This document shows positions 39,762-52,588 of a stretch of 64,000 nt of DNA, in pieces. Below the pieces are notes generated by a model. It was given only the letters and a program-made list of their open reading frames with translations. It was not told where the DNA came from and made no database searches. The DNA comes from Beaufortia kweichowensis (lineage: Eukaryota; Chordata; Actinopteri; Cypriniformes; Gastromyzontidae), in contig CM032806.1 of the NCBI GenBank assembly GCA_019155185.1, positions 2,526,001 through 2,590,000 on the forward strand, read 5' to 3'. The position numbers were made by a program, and so were the translations under genes. How positions within the stretch are numbered: position 1 is the first letter of the stretch; each line of letters opens with the position of its first letter.

Positions 39762-40109
39762 ATGTGCAGGCAGAAATTGGCAGTCAGATCTGTCTGAATA
39801 AATATAAAATGGCTAATATTATTTTAGAATTTGAATTTATTATTGAAGTATTTGACTTATTGTCCTGTTATAATGATAGACAATTATCATTATTTTTCAA
39901 GCAGCATATACTGCTTTAATACTGTGTTTAGATTAATGTCAAGATATAAAAATATTCTCAGCATACATCACAGTGATGCTTATAATAGTGTCGATGCTCG
40001 TGACATTCCTTTGCATTTTTCCATAGCCATACACACAGAATCTGTACATGTCCAAATATGGTCAAACGGCAATGTTGTTGTTTTGAGTCGTGGTGATGAT
40101 AGTAGACTC
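39762..40109. other. Non-coding, AT-rich
   Basis: Part of a 131-codon open frame (39831-40226) crosses this stretch, but it has no domain and its composition follows the background. Confidence 0.45.
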
Positions 40110-40545
40110 TTCCTCTCTGATTGGCTGTCTGAACGTACTCTCTCTCAGATAGACACTCACGCGCTCATGAATCAGACTGCAGTTAACCTGCGTTTAAGCT
40201 CGTGCATGCGTCACGCAGGAGTCTAGAACTCTCCGTGTGTGCGTCACAGACGCTCTGCTGGAGAGAACCTGGCTTTTTTCACTGACACGGACAGGTTTTA
40301 TAATCAGTCTTTGCTCCTCGCCGGTGCCGCACGCCCCCTCTGCATTGGCACAGAAATGACCAGAAAGGCTGTTCTGTGCTCCTGCCTTCCTCCCCCCGAC
40401 CCCAGAGCGGCATCACGCGCTCGTGACAGCACCGTCGCTTGCGTCTCTCCACAGTCGCAGCATCACTGCGTGATCGTCATTCCTCCGGCTCTCCCTCTCC
40501 ATCCGTGTTGTTGTAATGAGTTTCATGATGTGGAATAAGTGAACA
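40110..40545. promoter_or_regulatory. CpG-richer stretch with CCAAT-type motif
   Basis: Contains ctgattggctg (reverse CCAAT) at about 40118 and dense CpG and C-rich sequence to about 40510. No coding frame is convincing. It may be an alternative promoter or an exon of an unknown transcript. Confidence 0.3.
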
Positions 40546-41712
40546 CGCTTTCTCACACACACATTAGCATAATCTGGGTTGTTTTGGTTTGCGGACAGGA
40601 GCAGTGAGCTGTTCTTCTCACATTTGCATAACATGCCAGAGCTTGAGTTCACGCATGCAAGGCATGACTTACTCGCTTATGAAAGAGATTCAGTGCTGCG
40701 GTTTTCTCTTTCTATCCACCAGAACTGCCAAGAACGCTCAGTATCCATCCACCATGTTATCAGTAATGAACGCAATCATTTTAAATATAGTTTAAATTGT
40801 AATAATTGCACGTTTTCATTTAGTAGATGCTTGTACACACAAGGCTATGTTTACAAATATGCAAAGTGATGATGCTAGAAGAGAACATAAACTAAGGTAT
40901 ATGGAAAAGTCTTTAGTTGTTTCTTGAAGGCTGTGGTGGTCTTTGCAGATCAAATGGAGACTTAAAGCTCATCTTGAATGAGAAGAACCAAATAGGTGAA
41001 TGTTTCTGAGATCGGTTTGGTTTGTAAGATTGATTTGGTGACCCGGTTGCTCATTTACTGAGAGGACATGCAGTAATACTCACTATGTTAGAGAGCTGTA
41101 AGTTTCTCCTTCATTAAACAGATAAGTTTTTATTTTACAATACAACATTGACACAACCACTAACATATGACAAGGAAAATCCCACTGGAGCATACCGAGG
41201 TCATGCCCCGTTCCTCGATGAGATCAAACTTGCAGTTTTCTTGTTACTTCCCCTAAGCTTTCATTCATTATTTACTTTCTAAACTCATTATCTTCATCTT
41301 ATTATAAACAGTGTCTGTGTTCGGTATCCCAAGAGAATGGAAATGTGTTGTGTTCTGTAATGATTTTCAGTTTCGGCTGGTGTCACAAAGGCCGCTGAAG
41401 TTTCATCTCACAGGTGCATATTCAGCGCTGGATTTATTCTGGTATGAAAAGCTCACTTTTCACAATCCTGTCAATTCCCTGTAGATACATTTAAGCCCTG
41501 CCCTATATTTTGTAAATGAATATTTTGTGTCATTTAGGAGTCAACTTACCAGAGTAAATTGGGTTGTGAATGGTGTTATGAAGCATTATACTTCACAATG
41601 GTTGTACATTTGCTGTAGGGGACTGTCAGTAAGCTTGTTCTTTTAAAAACCGTGTCAGTGATCACTACTGACATTAACTATTGACATATAATTTATTAAC
41701 TCTTTGGAAAAA
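40546..41712. other. Non-coding, nothing recognised
   Basis: Short open frames at 40579-40869 overlap in two frames and show no domain. Confidence 0.45.
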
Positions 41713-41838
41713 CAAGTGCTGGGTAAAATTAGAAAATATTTATATTTGAAAACAACCCAGCATATGTTCATTTTAACCACATTTGGGTTTGCCTTTATTT
41801 TACCTAATCATTGGTTGAACCAGCCCAGCATTGAGTTG
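41713..41838. mobile_element. Miniature element with 'gctgggt' termini, second copy
   Basis: Contains aagtgctgggtaaaa, aacaacccagca and ccagcccagcattgag, in the layout of 20375-20512 but shorter and more decayed. Confidence 0.45.
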
Positions 41839-43295
41839 TATACAACATTTTTGTCTAGCAATAAAATATACAAGAAAATCTGAAACCACTAGTAAAAATG
41901 CTTTTAATTCTCAATGCATTTAATAAAAAGTTTTTATCAGCCTAACAACTCAATACATCGAATCCAAAATACAAAAAATAATACGTCAACGCAAAACAAT
42001 TTAACATTGTAATGTTTCTCAGTATTATATATGTTCTTGTTTGCTTTAATGAGGGCAGTGCTCCTGCTGACATTATAATATATAACGTTTTGATTTTATG
42101 GTTACAATTTGCATATACAGCCATTGCTTTTATAGACTTTGCTCCAAGTTATCTCAGCATGTTATGAAACGTTTCTAAAAGCACGTTTCCCTAAGCAAGA
42201 AAAAAACCCTATACAGAAACTATTTATATCATGTCCCAAAGTTTCTTTGTTTTAAGTATTATAAAAATAACCCCAAGACATTGTTTACTTGTTAAAATTA
42301 GATTATGAATTTTCCATGTGGTCTCAGACTTTTGGATAAAATCCAGTGCTGCTGTAGTTTGTAACATTGAACAGGATGTCCATATCAAGCCTTTTGCCCT
42401 GGCCTCTGTGTACTCACATGGCAGGTATTGTAGTCAGCATGTTCTAGAGGCAGATATTGATTGGCTCTGGCGCAGACGTGTGTTTGAACGAGGGGGGGAC
42501 AGAGAGGTTGGTCAGTATTAATAGCACACGGGAAGCTGAGTGGCCGCTCGCATCCCCCCGTGACTGCGGTTTTGGCGGATGCTGTAGAGGCTGGTCCAGT
42601 GATGTTGGAGGATGAGGGATGGTCAGCATGCTGGAGGCTGTGGGGGAGAACAGGATGTGTAATTCTCTTCACAGATGACCTTATCATACAGGCTATATTC
42701 ATGTCCGCAGGGGACCCGGCTGATCCTGTGCATTATTACAGTGGAAACGAGTCTAACCCATTGTGAGGTCATGTAGGGTTGGGCGGCATGATGAGATATG
42801 CTTTGTGACAGTGGACAATCTGACTCCTTAAAAATGACATAAAGCTGGCTTTTAGGTTAGTTTTATATGAGGCTAATTGTCATTTTTCATTGCTTCTTAT
42901 TAAACACCAGTAAATGGAAATTAGTCATCAGCAACAATGGTGTGGAAGAAATCAAGTCTTCATTAATTGACTTGATCCAATAATAAGGCTTATGATTCCT
43001 CTGCTCCCGGCGGCCCAAACCCGTTCAGTATCTCTTTCTCCTTCAGAGAGTTTCTGATCAGGTGTGACATGAGATGTATTGAAAGAGTGACACTCGAAGG
43101 CACCAGTGCTTCATGGGCACGTCATAAAAAGCTATTAAAAACCAATTTTATGGCCTTTTTCCAAATAGTCTGTGTTCCAGTCCATTAACAATATTCCATC
43201 AACCTAAAATAACAGAGAACTATATTTACAGCTCAGCTGGTTCTGTGTGTTTGTGTGCTCGTATGTGCACATGTGTGTTACATTACAGTCTGTGC
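41839..43295. other. Non-coding; complex blocks at 42505-42740 and 42850-43140
   Basis: These two blocks are complex and repeat-free, with homeodomain-type cores (taattg, attaattgac) in the second. No exon is seen. Regulatory function is only a possibility. Confidence 0.35.
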
Positions 43296-43412
43296 ATATA
43301 TGGATAGATGGATAAGTATGTAGATATAGATGGATGTATAGACACAGATGGACAGAAATATAAATATATGGATGGAGAAGTAGATGGATAGATATATAGA
43401 TAAATAGATGGC
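43296..43412. repeat. Imperfect GATA/GATG microsatellite
   Basis: A run of tggatagatggata-type tetramers, interrupted by tatag and gacagaaat. The frame on the opposite strand is low-complexity and not coding. Confidence 0.85.
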
Positions 43413-46168
43413 TATAAATATTTTTGATAAGAGATCCCTTTTTCACTTCTCTTGCATTATATGAACATTATTGTAAAAACACACAGACTGAGAGATGTAG
43501 GTCTGATGATTTCCTAATGCTCAACAGCACATATTTAACTCTTTCTTTCAGCACATAAACCCGATGCTTACGTGTCTGTAACCGCGATCACACCGGCCCC
43601 GTCTGTCATTCAGCGCAACAGCTGTTTTGATCCACAACTCTTTGAGCTCATCTCAGCTGCCCACTATTATTGGCCTCACATGCCCCAGAATGCACCTCGT
43701 TCAGCAGCCCGGCCGGCTGCGCTGATGTCATGGCACATGCATGCTTTGAAGCCTGACTGAATGCCAGTTAAAGCCAGGCGGTGCGCTGAGGTTAGCGTGT
43801 CCACAGACAGGCAATCCCGACCTCTCTAATGTTTTTGTCTGTGGGCTTTATGGTTTTTTCTTATCCTCCAATTACACTGTTTGAAAGAGGCCGTGCTTCA
43901 GGCTTTGTTCCTGGAGATAGACCGGCATGTGTTTACTGCTTGTTATAGATCAGACGTGTGTCTGTGTTGGAGCTTTCAGTTTGTTTGTTTTCTTATTTAC
44001 TTTTCCTAAATTTTTTACAATCATTTTTTTGTAAGATATATTTTTGGTAGAAGTAGTCCCTTAACAGATCCACTGTGCATTTTTACTCTCTACTATGTAC
44101 GTTTTTGAAAGCTTTTGATCTTTTGAGATATCAAAAGAGGAGCATTTCTGAAGATCATTTGGTTGAGCTGAATTGAGATTCGTTACTCTTTGGACTGTTC
44201 TTCAGCTCGATTTAGATATAATATCCCACAATAATGCACTTAAACTACTCTGCCTCCATTCTGCATGTAATTTGTATGTTAATGCCCCAGGGGAACCAAC
44301 AAAGCATCACATTTCTCTTAGCCAGTGAATTGTGGGATGCTGCTCCAGGAAGAAGAGATATTGATTTTGTTGCCGTATTAAAAGCACTACATGTCCTGTG
44401 CACATCTTAATGTAAGCAGCACTTCCTGCTGCTGGTTTATTCATCTGAATGCCATCCGATCCATAATGTACCTCTTCCTGTCTGTCAGATGTTATTAACG
44501 CGTCGCTGTGACCTGCCCGTGTTGGACGGATCAAGCCATTATGCTGTTCATCATTGGGGCATGACAATGTCTTCAGTTTTAATAAATGATTTATGTTACA
44601 CGTGTGGTCTTGTATAGATCTTAAAAAGCGTTCTCTTGTATGTATTAGCTGTAAAGGACTAGCAAACCGGCTCGTAGCATGAGAAATTAAATTAGCAGTG
44701 TTGTGGTTATGTCGTGTGTGTTGGGGCTCATTGCAAACCAATGCCTTACAACTCTGATAAATTATTCTGGAAATTTTGGATCTGGTTTTAGAAGTTATAA
44801 CTATAACTATAGTTTGTATTTTTATATTTATACTCTAAGCTATAAAAGATGCACTGCACACTGGTTATTCTTACAGCAAACTTCATCACGTGCAATATGG
44901 GATGTAGGACTGCACAATATTTTGATCATCTCTATATTTCGCAATGTGCATTGCAATGGTTTGCAATAATTTTTGTGAGATTTGTTTTTATGTAGCACAA
45001 CAGTTAAACATGCCTTTTCACTTTTAGAGGTCGAAGCAATGGTTTTCACAGTTTTTAAATGTATATTTTAAATTGATTTTACAAAAAATCATGATTTTAA
45101 ATTGGTTTTACAAAAAATCATTATTAAACCATCATTGTACTGCATTTTTAGCATTTTTTGTTATTGCATCATGATTTTTAAACTAACTGAAGGAGTTATA
45201 ATTACAACTGGATCTATAATAATGAATAAAAATGTATATTATTACCCAAATAACACAAGTATTTTAAATGAGATGATGCACCTCATCTGTTTATTAACTC
45301 AGAATATAACAATAACAATAGTGCCCTTTTTACAGCCATTCAGTGTTTCAGAAAATATTTTTCTATTATAAGTTTTGGTAAAGCCCTCTAAATGTGATGT
45401 AGGATTCCAGGCAGTGAATTGAAGGAAAGAGATCATTCTTTGTGGGCAGCGTTTCTTTCATCCTCCAGATCCTGACAAGCTATTTGTCTTATGTGGAAAA
45501 TGCTGCATTGCGTTTACGGTAAACGCTGGACACTTTTAACTACGTATTTTTGGCTTGTGTGTTTTTCAAAGGGTTCATGGTCATTGGTTGTGTGGTATTT
45601 GATGCCAATGTCATGAGATCTTTTTTAGGGATTGTTTCCTGTTGGAATGGAACAGGCGAGCGGCTCTTGTCTTCCTGTTTGCGCTTACGAGCAGCGGGCC
45701 GAACATCGAGATCGGGAACAAGGAAACATACCTCCTTAGGGACGGTAATGTTTTGTGTTTTTACTTTTTAACTGGTTTCACCTACTTCCGTAACATACCC
45801 ATATAGACACCAGCTGAACGAGGAAGCCAGTCTGTTATTCATACATTCCCTGGAATTAAGTTTCTTTACTCTGTCAACAAATTGTTCTCAGTTTAATGTG
45901 AACTTATTGTTAAGGAAATCCTCCTTTTCACTCTAAGTGCTTACACATTTATTCATTTTTAGTAGGATATGACATATTTTACTACGTCAAATTCTGTTTT
46001 ATAAGTATTTTAATAATCAAACACTGAGTCAAGCAATTAAACAGGAATGGCTGATTTTCCTGCTGTTAAGGGTGTTGTTCGACAGAGTGCTTGAAACCCT
46101 CTGAACTGTGGTAAAAACAGTGTTATTTAAGTGGCTTATTGCTTGTAAAGTCCCACATGTAAAACTAC
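43413..46168. other. Non-coding; complex block at 43540-43800 and 44280-44700
   Basis: Both blocks are repeat-free and richer in CpG than their flanks, with no supported exon. 44904-44980 is a fragment of the short hAT family ('taggactgcacaatatt'). The 144-codon minus-strand frame at 44307-44741 shows no domain. Confidence 0.4.
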
Positions 46169-46302
46169 TATAGTATTGTTTAGCACATAAATTGTAGTAT
46201 ATTATAGTAATTGCTGCATTTTGTTAATGTTATTATAGTATTCTATAGTATTCATTTTAGTGAATTGATAAACTGTTGTAAATAATGTAGTATACTTTAA
46301 TA

Positions 46303-47330
46303 TTTACTATGGTAATACTGTAGATATGCTTCAATGTTTACTATGGTAATACTGTAGATATGCTTCAATGTTTACTATGGTAATACTGTAGTATGCTTCA
46401 AAATTTACTATGGTAATACTGTAAAATATATCAATGTTTACTATGGTAATACTTTAGTATACTTTAATATTTACTATGGTAATACTGTAAAATATATCAA
46501 TGTTTACTATGGTAATACTTTAGATATGCTTTAATATTTACTATGGTAATACTGTAGTATACTTTAATATTTACTATGGTAAAACTGTAGATATGCTTTA
46601 ATATTTACTATGGTAAAACTGTAGTATGCTTTAATATTTACTTTGGTAATACTGTAGTATACTTTAATATTTACTATGGTAATACTGTAGATATGCTTTA
46701 ATATTTACTATGGTAATACTTTAGATATGCTTTAATATTTACTTTGGTAATAATAGTATACCTTTAATATTTACTATGGTAATACTGTAGATATGCTTTA
46801 ATATTTACTATGGTAATACTGTAAAATATATCAATGTTTACTATGGTAATACTGTAGTATGCTTTAATATTTACTATGGTAATACTGTAGTATACTTTAA
46901 TATTTACTATGGTAATACTGTAGATATGCTTTAATATTTACTATGGTAATACTTTAGATATGCTTTAATATTTACTTTGGTAATACTGTAGTATACTTTA
47001 ATATTTACTATGGTAATACTGTAGATATGCTTTAATATTTACTATGGTAATACTGTAAAATATATCAATGTTTACTATGGTAATACTTTAGATATGCTTT
47101 AATATTTACTATGGTAATACTGTAGTATACTTTAATATTTACTATGGTAATACTGTAGATATGCTTTAATATTTACTATGGTAATACTTTAGATATGCTT
47201 TAATATTTACTTTGGTAATACTGTAGTATACTTTAATATTTACTATGGTAATACTGTAGATATGCTTTAATATTTACTATGGTAATACTGTAGTATACTT
47301 ACTGTGGTAACACTGTAGTATGCTTCAATA
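46303..47330. repeat. Minisatellite of 33-34 bp units with seven-unit higher-order structure
   Basis: About 30 units start tttactatggtaatact and differ in the second half (gtagtatactttaata, gtagatatgctttaata, ttagatatgctttaata, gtaaaatatatcaatg). A variant starting tttactttgg lies at 46738, 46971 and 47206, that is 233 and 235 bases apart, and the variant order between these marks repeats. The flanks (actactatagtatt to the left; tttactatagtaagtgc and actacagtattt to the right) look like the ends of a related element in which the array expanded. Confidence 0.92.
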
Positions 47331-47569
47331 TTACATAATCAATTTTGCTTCATATTGCAAATGCTTCGATATTGCGTAACACCATAGTATGCGTCCATAT
47401 TTACTATGGTAACACCGTAGTATGCATTAAATTTACTGTGATAAAAACACAAGATTACCCACCAATAGAAGTGGATTCAAAATTATGAGAAAATATGTGT
47501 TGTAAGCCGCTCTTTTTACTACAGTTTACTATAGTAAGTGCGAAAATATACTACAGTATTTTTATGCAA

Positions 47570-48800
47570 GTGTCTGCAGTAGCAATAGCATTAAAATACA
47601 CCAAAATTCAATTAAATTGTTACATTTGAAGAATTAAAACGGCAAGTTGTGATTCTTTTATGTGCAAAATGAGCTGACTTGCTGACCTGTTGCTATGTGG
47701 TTGCTAGGGTGTTATTGGTGGTTGTTCAGTGGGTTGCCTACTGATCCCCAAAGTCTTTAAAATATCGTAATACCAAGGGACCAGATTATAAAGATGTTTT
47801 AATTGTGCATATATATTGATTTTGAATGATGTGCAGTCACAGGTATGAAACGTTATTCTTGCCTCATCCAATCAGAACTAATCATTTATCCATGTAAGAC
47901 ACTGTGATCGCTGTGGGCCATGTGTGAAAGCCATGTAAAACTATAAGGATATCGGTTTCACCGTCCCTCTATCCTGTCAGCTCTGCCCTCCTGGAACCGC
48001 CTCCCCCAGAGGTCTGAAAGCTGATCGCCCGACCCAGCAAAAGAAAATGAGCAGTCTGCTATATTTAGACACCCTGGCAGGTGGACAGAACCAGAGCACG
48101 TCTATATATAGAGAGAAAGAGTGTGTCAATGTGATGGTAAACTGGGAGTGCACGTCATGGAGATGCCCTGAGCGCCGGCTGGTGACCCCGCCCTCGGGCC
48201 GATGCGTTTCCTGCGCATCAGTCACCGTTACTCTCCCGTTCTGCTGTCTGTCACTGTGTTTGGCACTGAAGGCTTGTGGGAGGTGAACTGGGCAGATTGT
48301 GGCTGAATTATTCAGCAGATGGGGAGTTTCTGTGAGGAAAATGTCATGGCTTCATATCACATTTCACCTCACTCATAATAAACCTCGACATCACATGTGA
48401 TCCAAAGAGCTCCTCGATGCGGTCTCATTAATTTATACTTTCCATCACAGTGAAGGGTTGTGGGAAACAGCTATACAAGTCCTAGTTACAGTGATCAAAT
48501 AATTGTCGTCTTTAGTGGTGTAATTTGTTTGATCTTAAAATACTTTTTTCCTATTTCAGTTACATGCACAGAGACATCTATACGTTTGTTTAAGACGTTG
48601 ATTTTTCTGGAAGGTGTAAACATTGTTGGTGTGTCTTGGCAATTACGTTTGATGTTGGTGGTGGCACAGAAATGCATAAATATAACAGCTAATATACCCC
48701 GATTCTATACCCATTATATAGCCATTAGTAGTGTTAGGGGTTAACAAACTCTAAAAGTAAATTACATTTTTACAAATGTTGTAATTTACAACATTTACGA
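47570..48800. other. Non-coding; complex block at 47960-48440
   Basis: A scrap of the 'ggttgctagggtgtt' minisatellite lies at about 47690-47735. 47960-48300 is CpG-containing and repeat-free with a possible TATA (tatatata near 48102), but no exon is recognised. Confidence 0.4.
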
Positions 48801-48808
48801 GTTGTAAC

Positions 48809-49260
48809 TAGGGCTGTGCCGATAAACGATATCATATCGAATCGCGATAAAATATATGTCGATAACGATGATAAGCTCTAGGCATTTTTACTCGATATGG
48901 ATTAATATAAGAGCCAATCACACAGCAGAAATATGCGACAACAGCCAATCAGCGTGCAGCTTTTAACATTCACGTCAAAGAAGAAAGTCAATTTCCTGCG
49001 GTACTTTGCAAAGCAAACTCGGCACGAGGATGACAAAAATAAGTGGTAGCAGCGACCAAAGTGAAACTAACCTCGAGTTATTATGCAAAAATGAAATTGA
49101 CGACAAAAAACAATACTTTAAAATGTAATTAATGAACATAGTTGGGATACTCTTTTAAAGCTGGCAGCATTAACAGTTTATATATCGAAATATATATCGT
49201 TATCGATCAATATGGAAAAAAATTATCGAGTTTACATTTTTGCCATATCGCCCAGCCCTA
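48809..49260. mobile_element. hAT-type element with perfect 8-bp target duplication
   Basis: Termini tagggctgtgccgata and tatcgcccagcccta; flanks gttgtaac at 48801-48808 and 49261-49268 are identical. The interior (about 48960-49100) is less AT-rich and may be residual transposase DNA, but no frame remains open. Confidence 0.85.
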
Positions 49261-49268
49261 GTTGTAAC

Positions 49269-52200
49269 TCAGATATGTGGAATAACAATGTGACTTTTCC
49301 AGTAGCGGGCTGGTTTTAGTCGTGTCTGGAATTTCCCTTTGTGTGTAGAAACCAGTTTGTTTTTAAAGAATTTTAAATGTTTTTACATTTATTAAATTCA
49401 TTCATTAAATTAAATGAATGTTTTTTAAATATTTTATTAAAGCTGCAATTCATAACTTTTGTCTCTCTGTTGACATATGTGTTTAAAACATAAAACTGCT
49501 TAAAAGTTATTTTGCATACTTTTCTTTACATGTCAGCAGTGATGTTAGACTGACGCGTCCCACGAAAGCTCAAATCATGAATCTAATAAGGAGACATTAA
49601 TGTACTTGCGCAATAATTTATTTTTTGTTTTTTAACCAAAAAAAGTTATGGATTGCAGCTTTAAATTGTGCTTTTCTGTTTCCGGGTTATTTATATAAAT
49701 TTTGGTGTGTTTTTTTATTGCATTGTTCATACTATTTTACATATTATTATAATAACCTCTTCATATCATTTTGCAGAACTCCGTATGGGCCTGTAATCTA
49801 TTCGATGACGGGATTCCCTAATGTAAGATTGGCATTGGAATTCTTAAATTGAGGGCATTTTGAACTTAGATAAAGATTTCATAGGGATTAATAAAGCACA
49901 TATTCTTTAATATCATGTCGACACATTATCACGTCGTGGCATGCAGAACATGTACGGTGTGTCAGGCAGTTCAACAGAAGAATGTCTGCCTCACAGTTGT
50001 GTAATCTTGGCTCTTGACACCTCTCTTAACAGCTGAGAAACTCCAGTCACATCCATTCAATGCAGCAAGCAGGATACACTATGGAGGAACAGGACTGCTT
50101 GTGTTTGTGATAAGATGGCTGCCGCTCCAGTGCTTACACTGATGGGTTTGTCCACGTGCTGACATGTGCAGGCACAAGATAACAACAACACTGTCCGAGA
50201 CAACCTGTCCAATTCTCACGGCTGAATACCTGCTGGTCAGAATAGAGATGAGGAGGCTGTAATCATGCAAGAAAAGCTTTACTGTGTTATACAGAGTCAG
50301 AAAAGAAGAGTCGGTCTCTCGGCCAATCAGAGAGTGAGATCACAGTATGGTCTTATTTTATTTGTATTTTCAGTGGTATTTTTTATATCTTACAATTAAA
50401 ATCTGTTCACGTCACAACAATATCGATGTTAACAATATCAACACAATCTCACAGAAATTTGGATGTATTTTATGAGGTGGATAATTAGTTTGATCTTGTA
50501 TGTTTTAGTGTGATTTGCCTATTATCCAGTGATGTTAGGATTGGGCGGGGTAGGTCGTTATTGTTGCTTTTTTCTAATAATTGCAACCCTGCCTGTAAAA
50601 AAAAAGTAATTTTTTGTGATAGAACATGAAAAACAATCGTGATATCTTTACTATTGAATAAGTTAAAACAAGATTGAAATCTTAAAATTAAATTTTGATG
50701 CTTGTTATCTCATAATTTGATTTTGAGACTTTGGCCTGATTTTTACAGACGGGCTCACAATTGTATGTTTTTGTATGATTTACATCTTATGGATTCATAC
50801 AGATTAGCCACATTATAAAATACGTAGCGTTTTTTTTTCCAGCTAATGAATGATAAAATGATTAAAGATTGACAATTACAATCCATAACAATTTAAAGGG
50901 TGCACACATGTGAAACAGCAGCATGCAAGATTAGAATAAATATAACATTATCATTGATTAGTGTAGATGGTAATATAGCTATCAATATATATTATCTTTG
51001 TAGTTATCATTCGTGGTGTGAGTGAGTCATTTATGGATGCACACATACAGAAACTTTGACTGATATGACAGATGTATGTAAACATACATTAAACCACATT
51101 TACACAAACCCAACATAACTGAATGATAAGCTTACAGACATATAATGCAACCCCTCATTATATCCGTTTCTCTCTTTGACCAAAGGTATATTTGGATCTT
51201 CTCCATACAGAAAAGCTTTTGCTCTGAAAGAATCTGTGTGACCAGAAACATTTCATGTGTGGCAAAAGAGTACCCGCCCTCTTCCAGTGACATGTAAGCG
51301 TGCATATTTACAGACCAGCAGAAACACTTGGTCTCCCGCTGACATGAACATCTCACAGTAATTACCCACAGAATGCATTTAGCATGAACACACACACATA
51401 AAACGAATGCATGCATGGCAATAACCACCAGCACACAGATGCACATCGAACCCTTTAATAACACACCCGCAAGCTGGCTTTTCTTCTGCGTCTCATCATG
51501 TGTCTGTTCAACTCATTCTGTCATAACTATTATGGGATTGATGCTCTCTGATGTTTCTAAGATGACTACAATAGTTTTACAATAGTTCAAAATATAGATT
51601 GAAAACACTTGGTATTGAAGTTTTCCGTTTGCATGGAATTGGCCAAATGTTGTAAGGAACCAAATTTTGGAAGGAATTTTTAAATGGTGAAAAGCCGTCT
51701 CACCGTTTTTCCTCACTTTCCCTTTAAATCTGACCCCATTTATATAGTGACCTTCCCACTGGGTTCCTGAGGAAAATGGCCTGTCTCTCATTTTGTCACA
51801 CATGCACCGTTAAAGTCGCAAGCACTTTGGCAGTTTAAAGAGCAACACGACGCAGCACCAACGTAAGAACGGGTAAACCTGCTCCAATCAATTGCTCTGT
51901 AATGACTGAGAAAAGCCCATGCTGAGTGAATTTGTGGTGGATTATGGGAACTGATTGAATTGTGAATAAGGATGGCGTGGGGGAAGGGGTGGTGTCGAGG
52001 GGGATGGGTGGTGTTATCTGATCTGGCGCAGCAGTCTGGTTTCTTCTGAGATTGCTTCAATTAGCTGATCGAGCTGCTGTCTCGGCAAATGGCTTTGCTG
52101 TGGTTGCCGTGGTAACGACGCCATGCCCCCTCCTCGCCTCCGTGATGGAGAGGCCCTTATGTGTGCGGGGGGTGTGATGGAGTCTGCATTCATTTGTGGG

Positions 52201-52416
52201 GTTTTAGGGATAGTTTTGTGATGTGCAATGTTGCAACTGCTTTGCTTAATGGGAAACATTTTAAGAAGATACAATTTTTCCCACCCACTTGGCCTTGATT
52301 ATGATGTGTAGATGACAAAAATAAACATTTTTACATAAGCATTTTAAAATGACGTGCACAATAAGACCATATTAGGAAGATGAGTAACATTGACTTTGAT
52401 TTCATATTGTTTTTAG
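49269..52416. other. Non-coding; includes copy 3 of the dispersed repeat
   Basis: 50600-50765 carries 'gatatctttactattgaata' and 'ttttacagacgggctcacaa', matching the family at 4735, 8570 and 56920. The rest has no supported exon. Confidence 0.4.
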
Positions 52417-52588
52417 GATTAAGTAGATTGAGGAAACGTGTCCAGACAGCAGCCGTGATTCACCGTGCACGTCTCAGACGGTGATACTGACTGTGGGACT
52501 TCACACCCAGACACACCCCGTCATCACATCACCATCAACAAACAACGGACAAAAACGGGTCAACGGAGAAATAACGTACCCAAACATG
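52417..52588 (+). other. Exon-like segment without coding frame
   Basis: A pyrimidine-rich acceptor (ttgtttttag) and a gtaact donor enclose 172 bases of complex sequence with stops in all three plus frames. A second such segment, 52981-53088 (ctcctccag to gtgaga), follows. They could be UTR or long non-coding RNA exons. Confidence 0.2.

Noticed and set aside
39831..40226. 131-codon open frame on the + strand
   Set aside because: It runs from AT-rich background into a CpG-rich block without any change in protein character and has no known domain.
42385..42702. 105-codon open frame on the - strand
   Set aside because: Overlaps shorter frames in other phases, no domain, no splice signals in a consistent phase.
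44307..44741. 144-codon open frame on the - strand
   Set aside because: No recognisable domain, no splice context, and the sequence reads like unique non-coding DNA.
46303..47330. Regularly spaced repeats resembling a CRISPR array
   Set aside because: Units are head-to-tail with no unique spacers, the variation is within the unit, and the surrounding DNA is vertebrate. It is a minisatellite.
48960..49100. Transposase gene inside the hAT-type element
   Set aside because: The segment is somewhat less AT-rich, but stops occur in every frame; at most a remnant.
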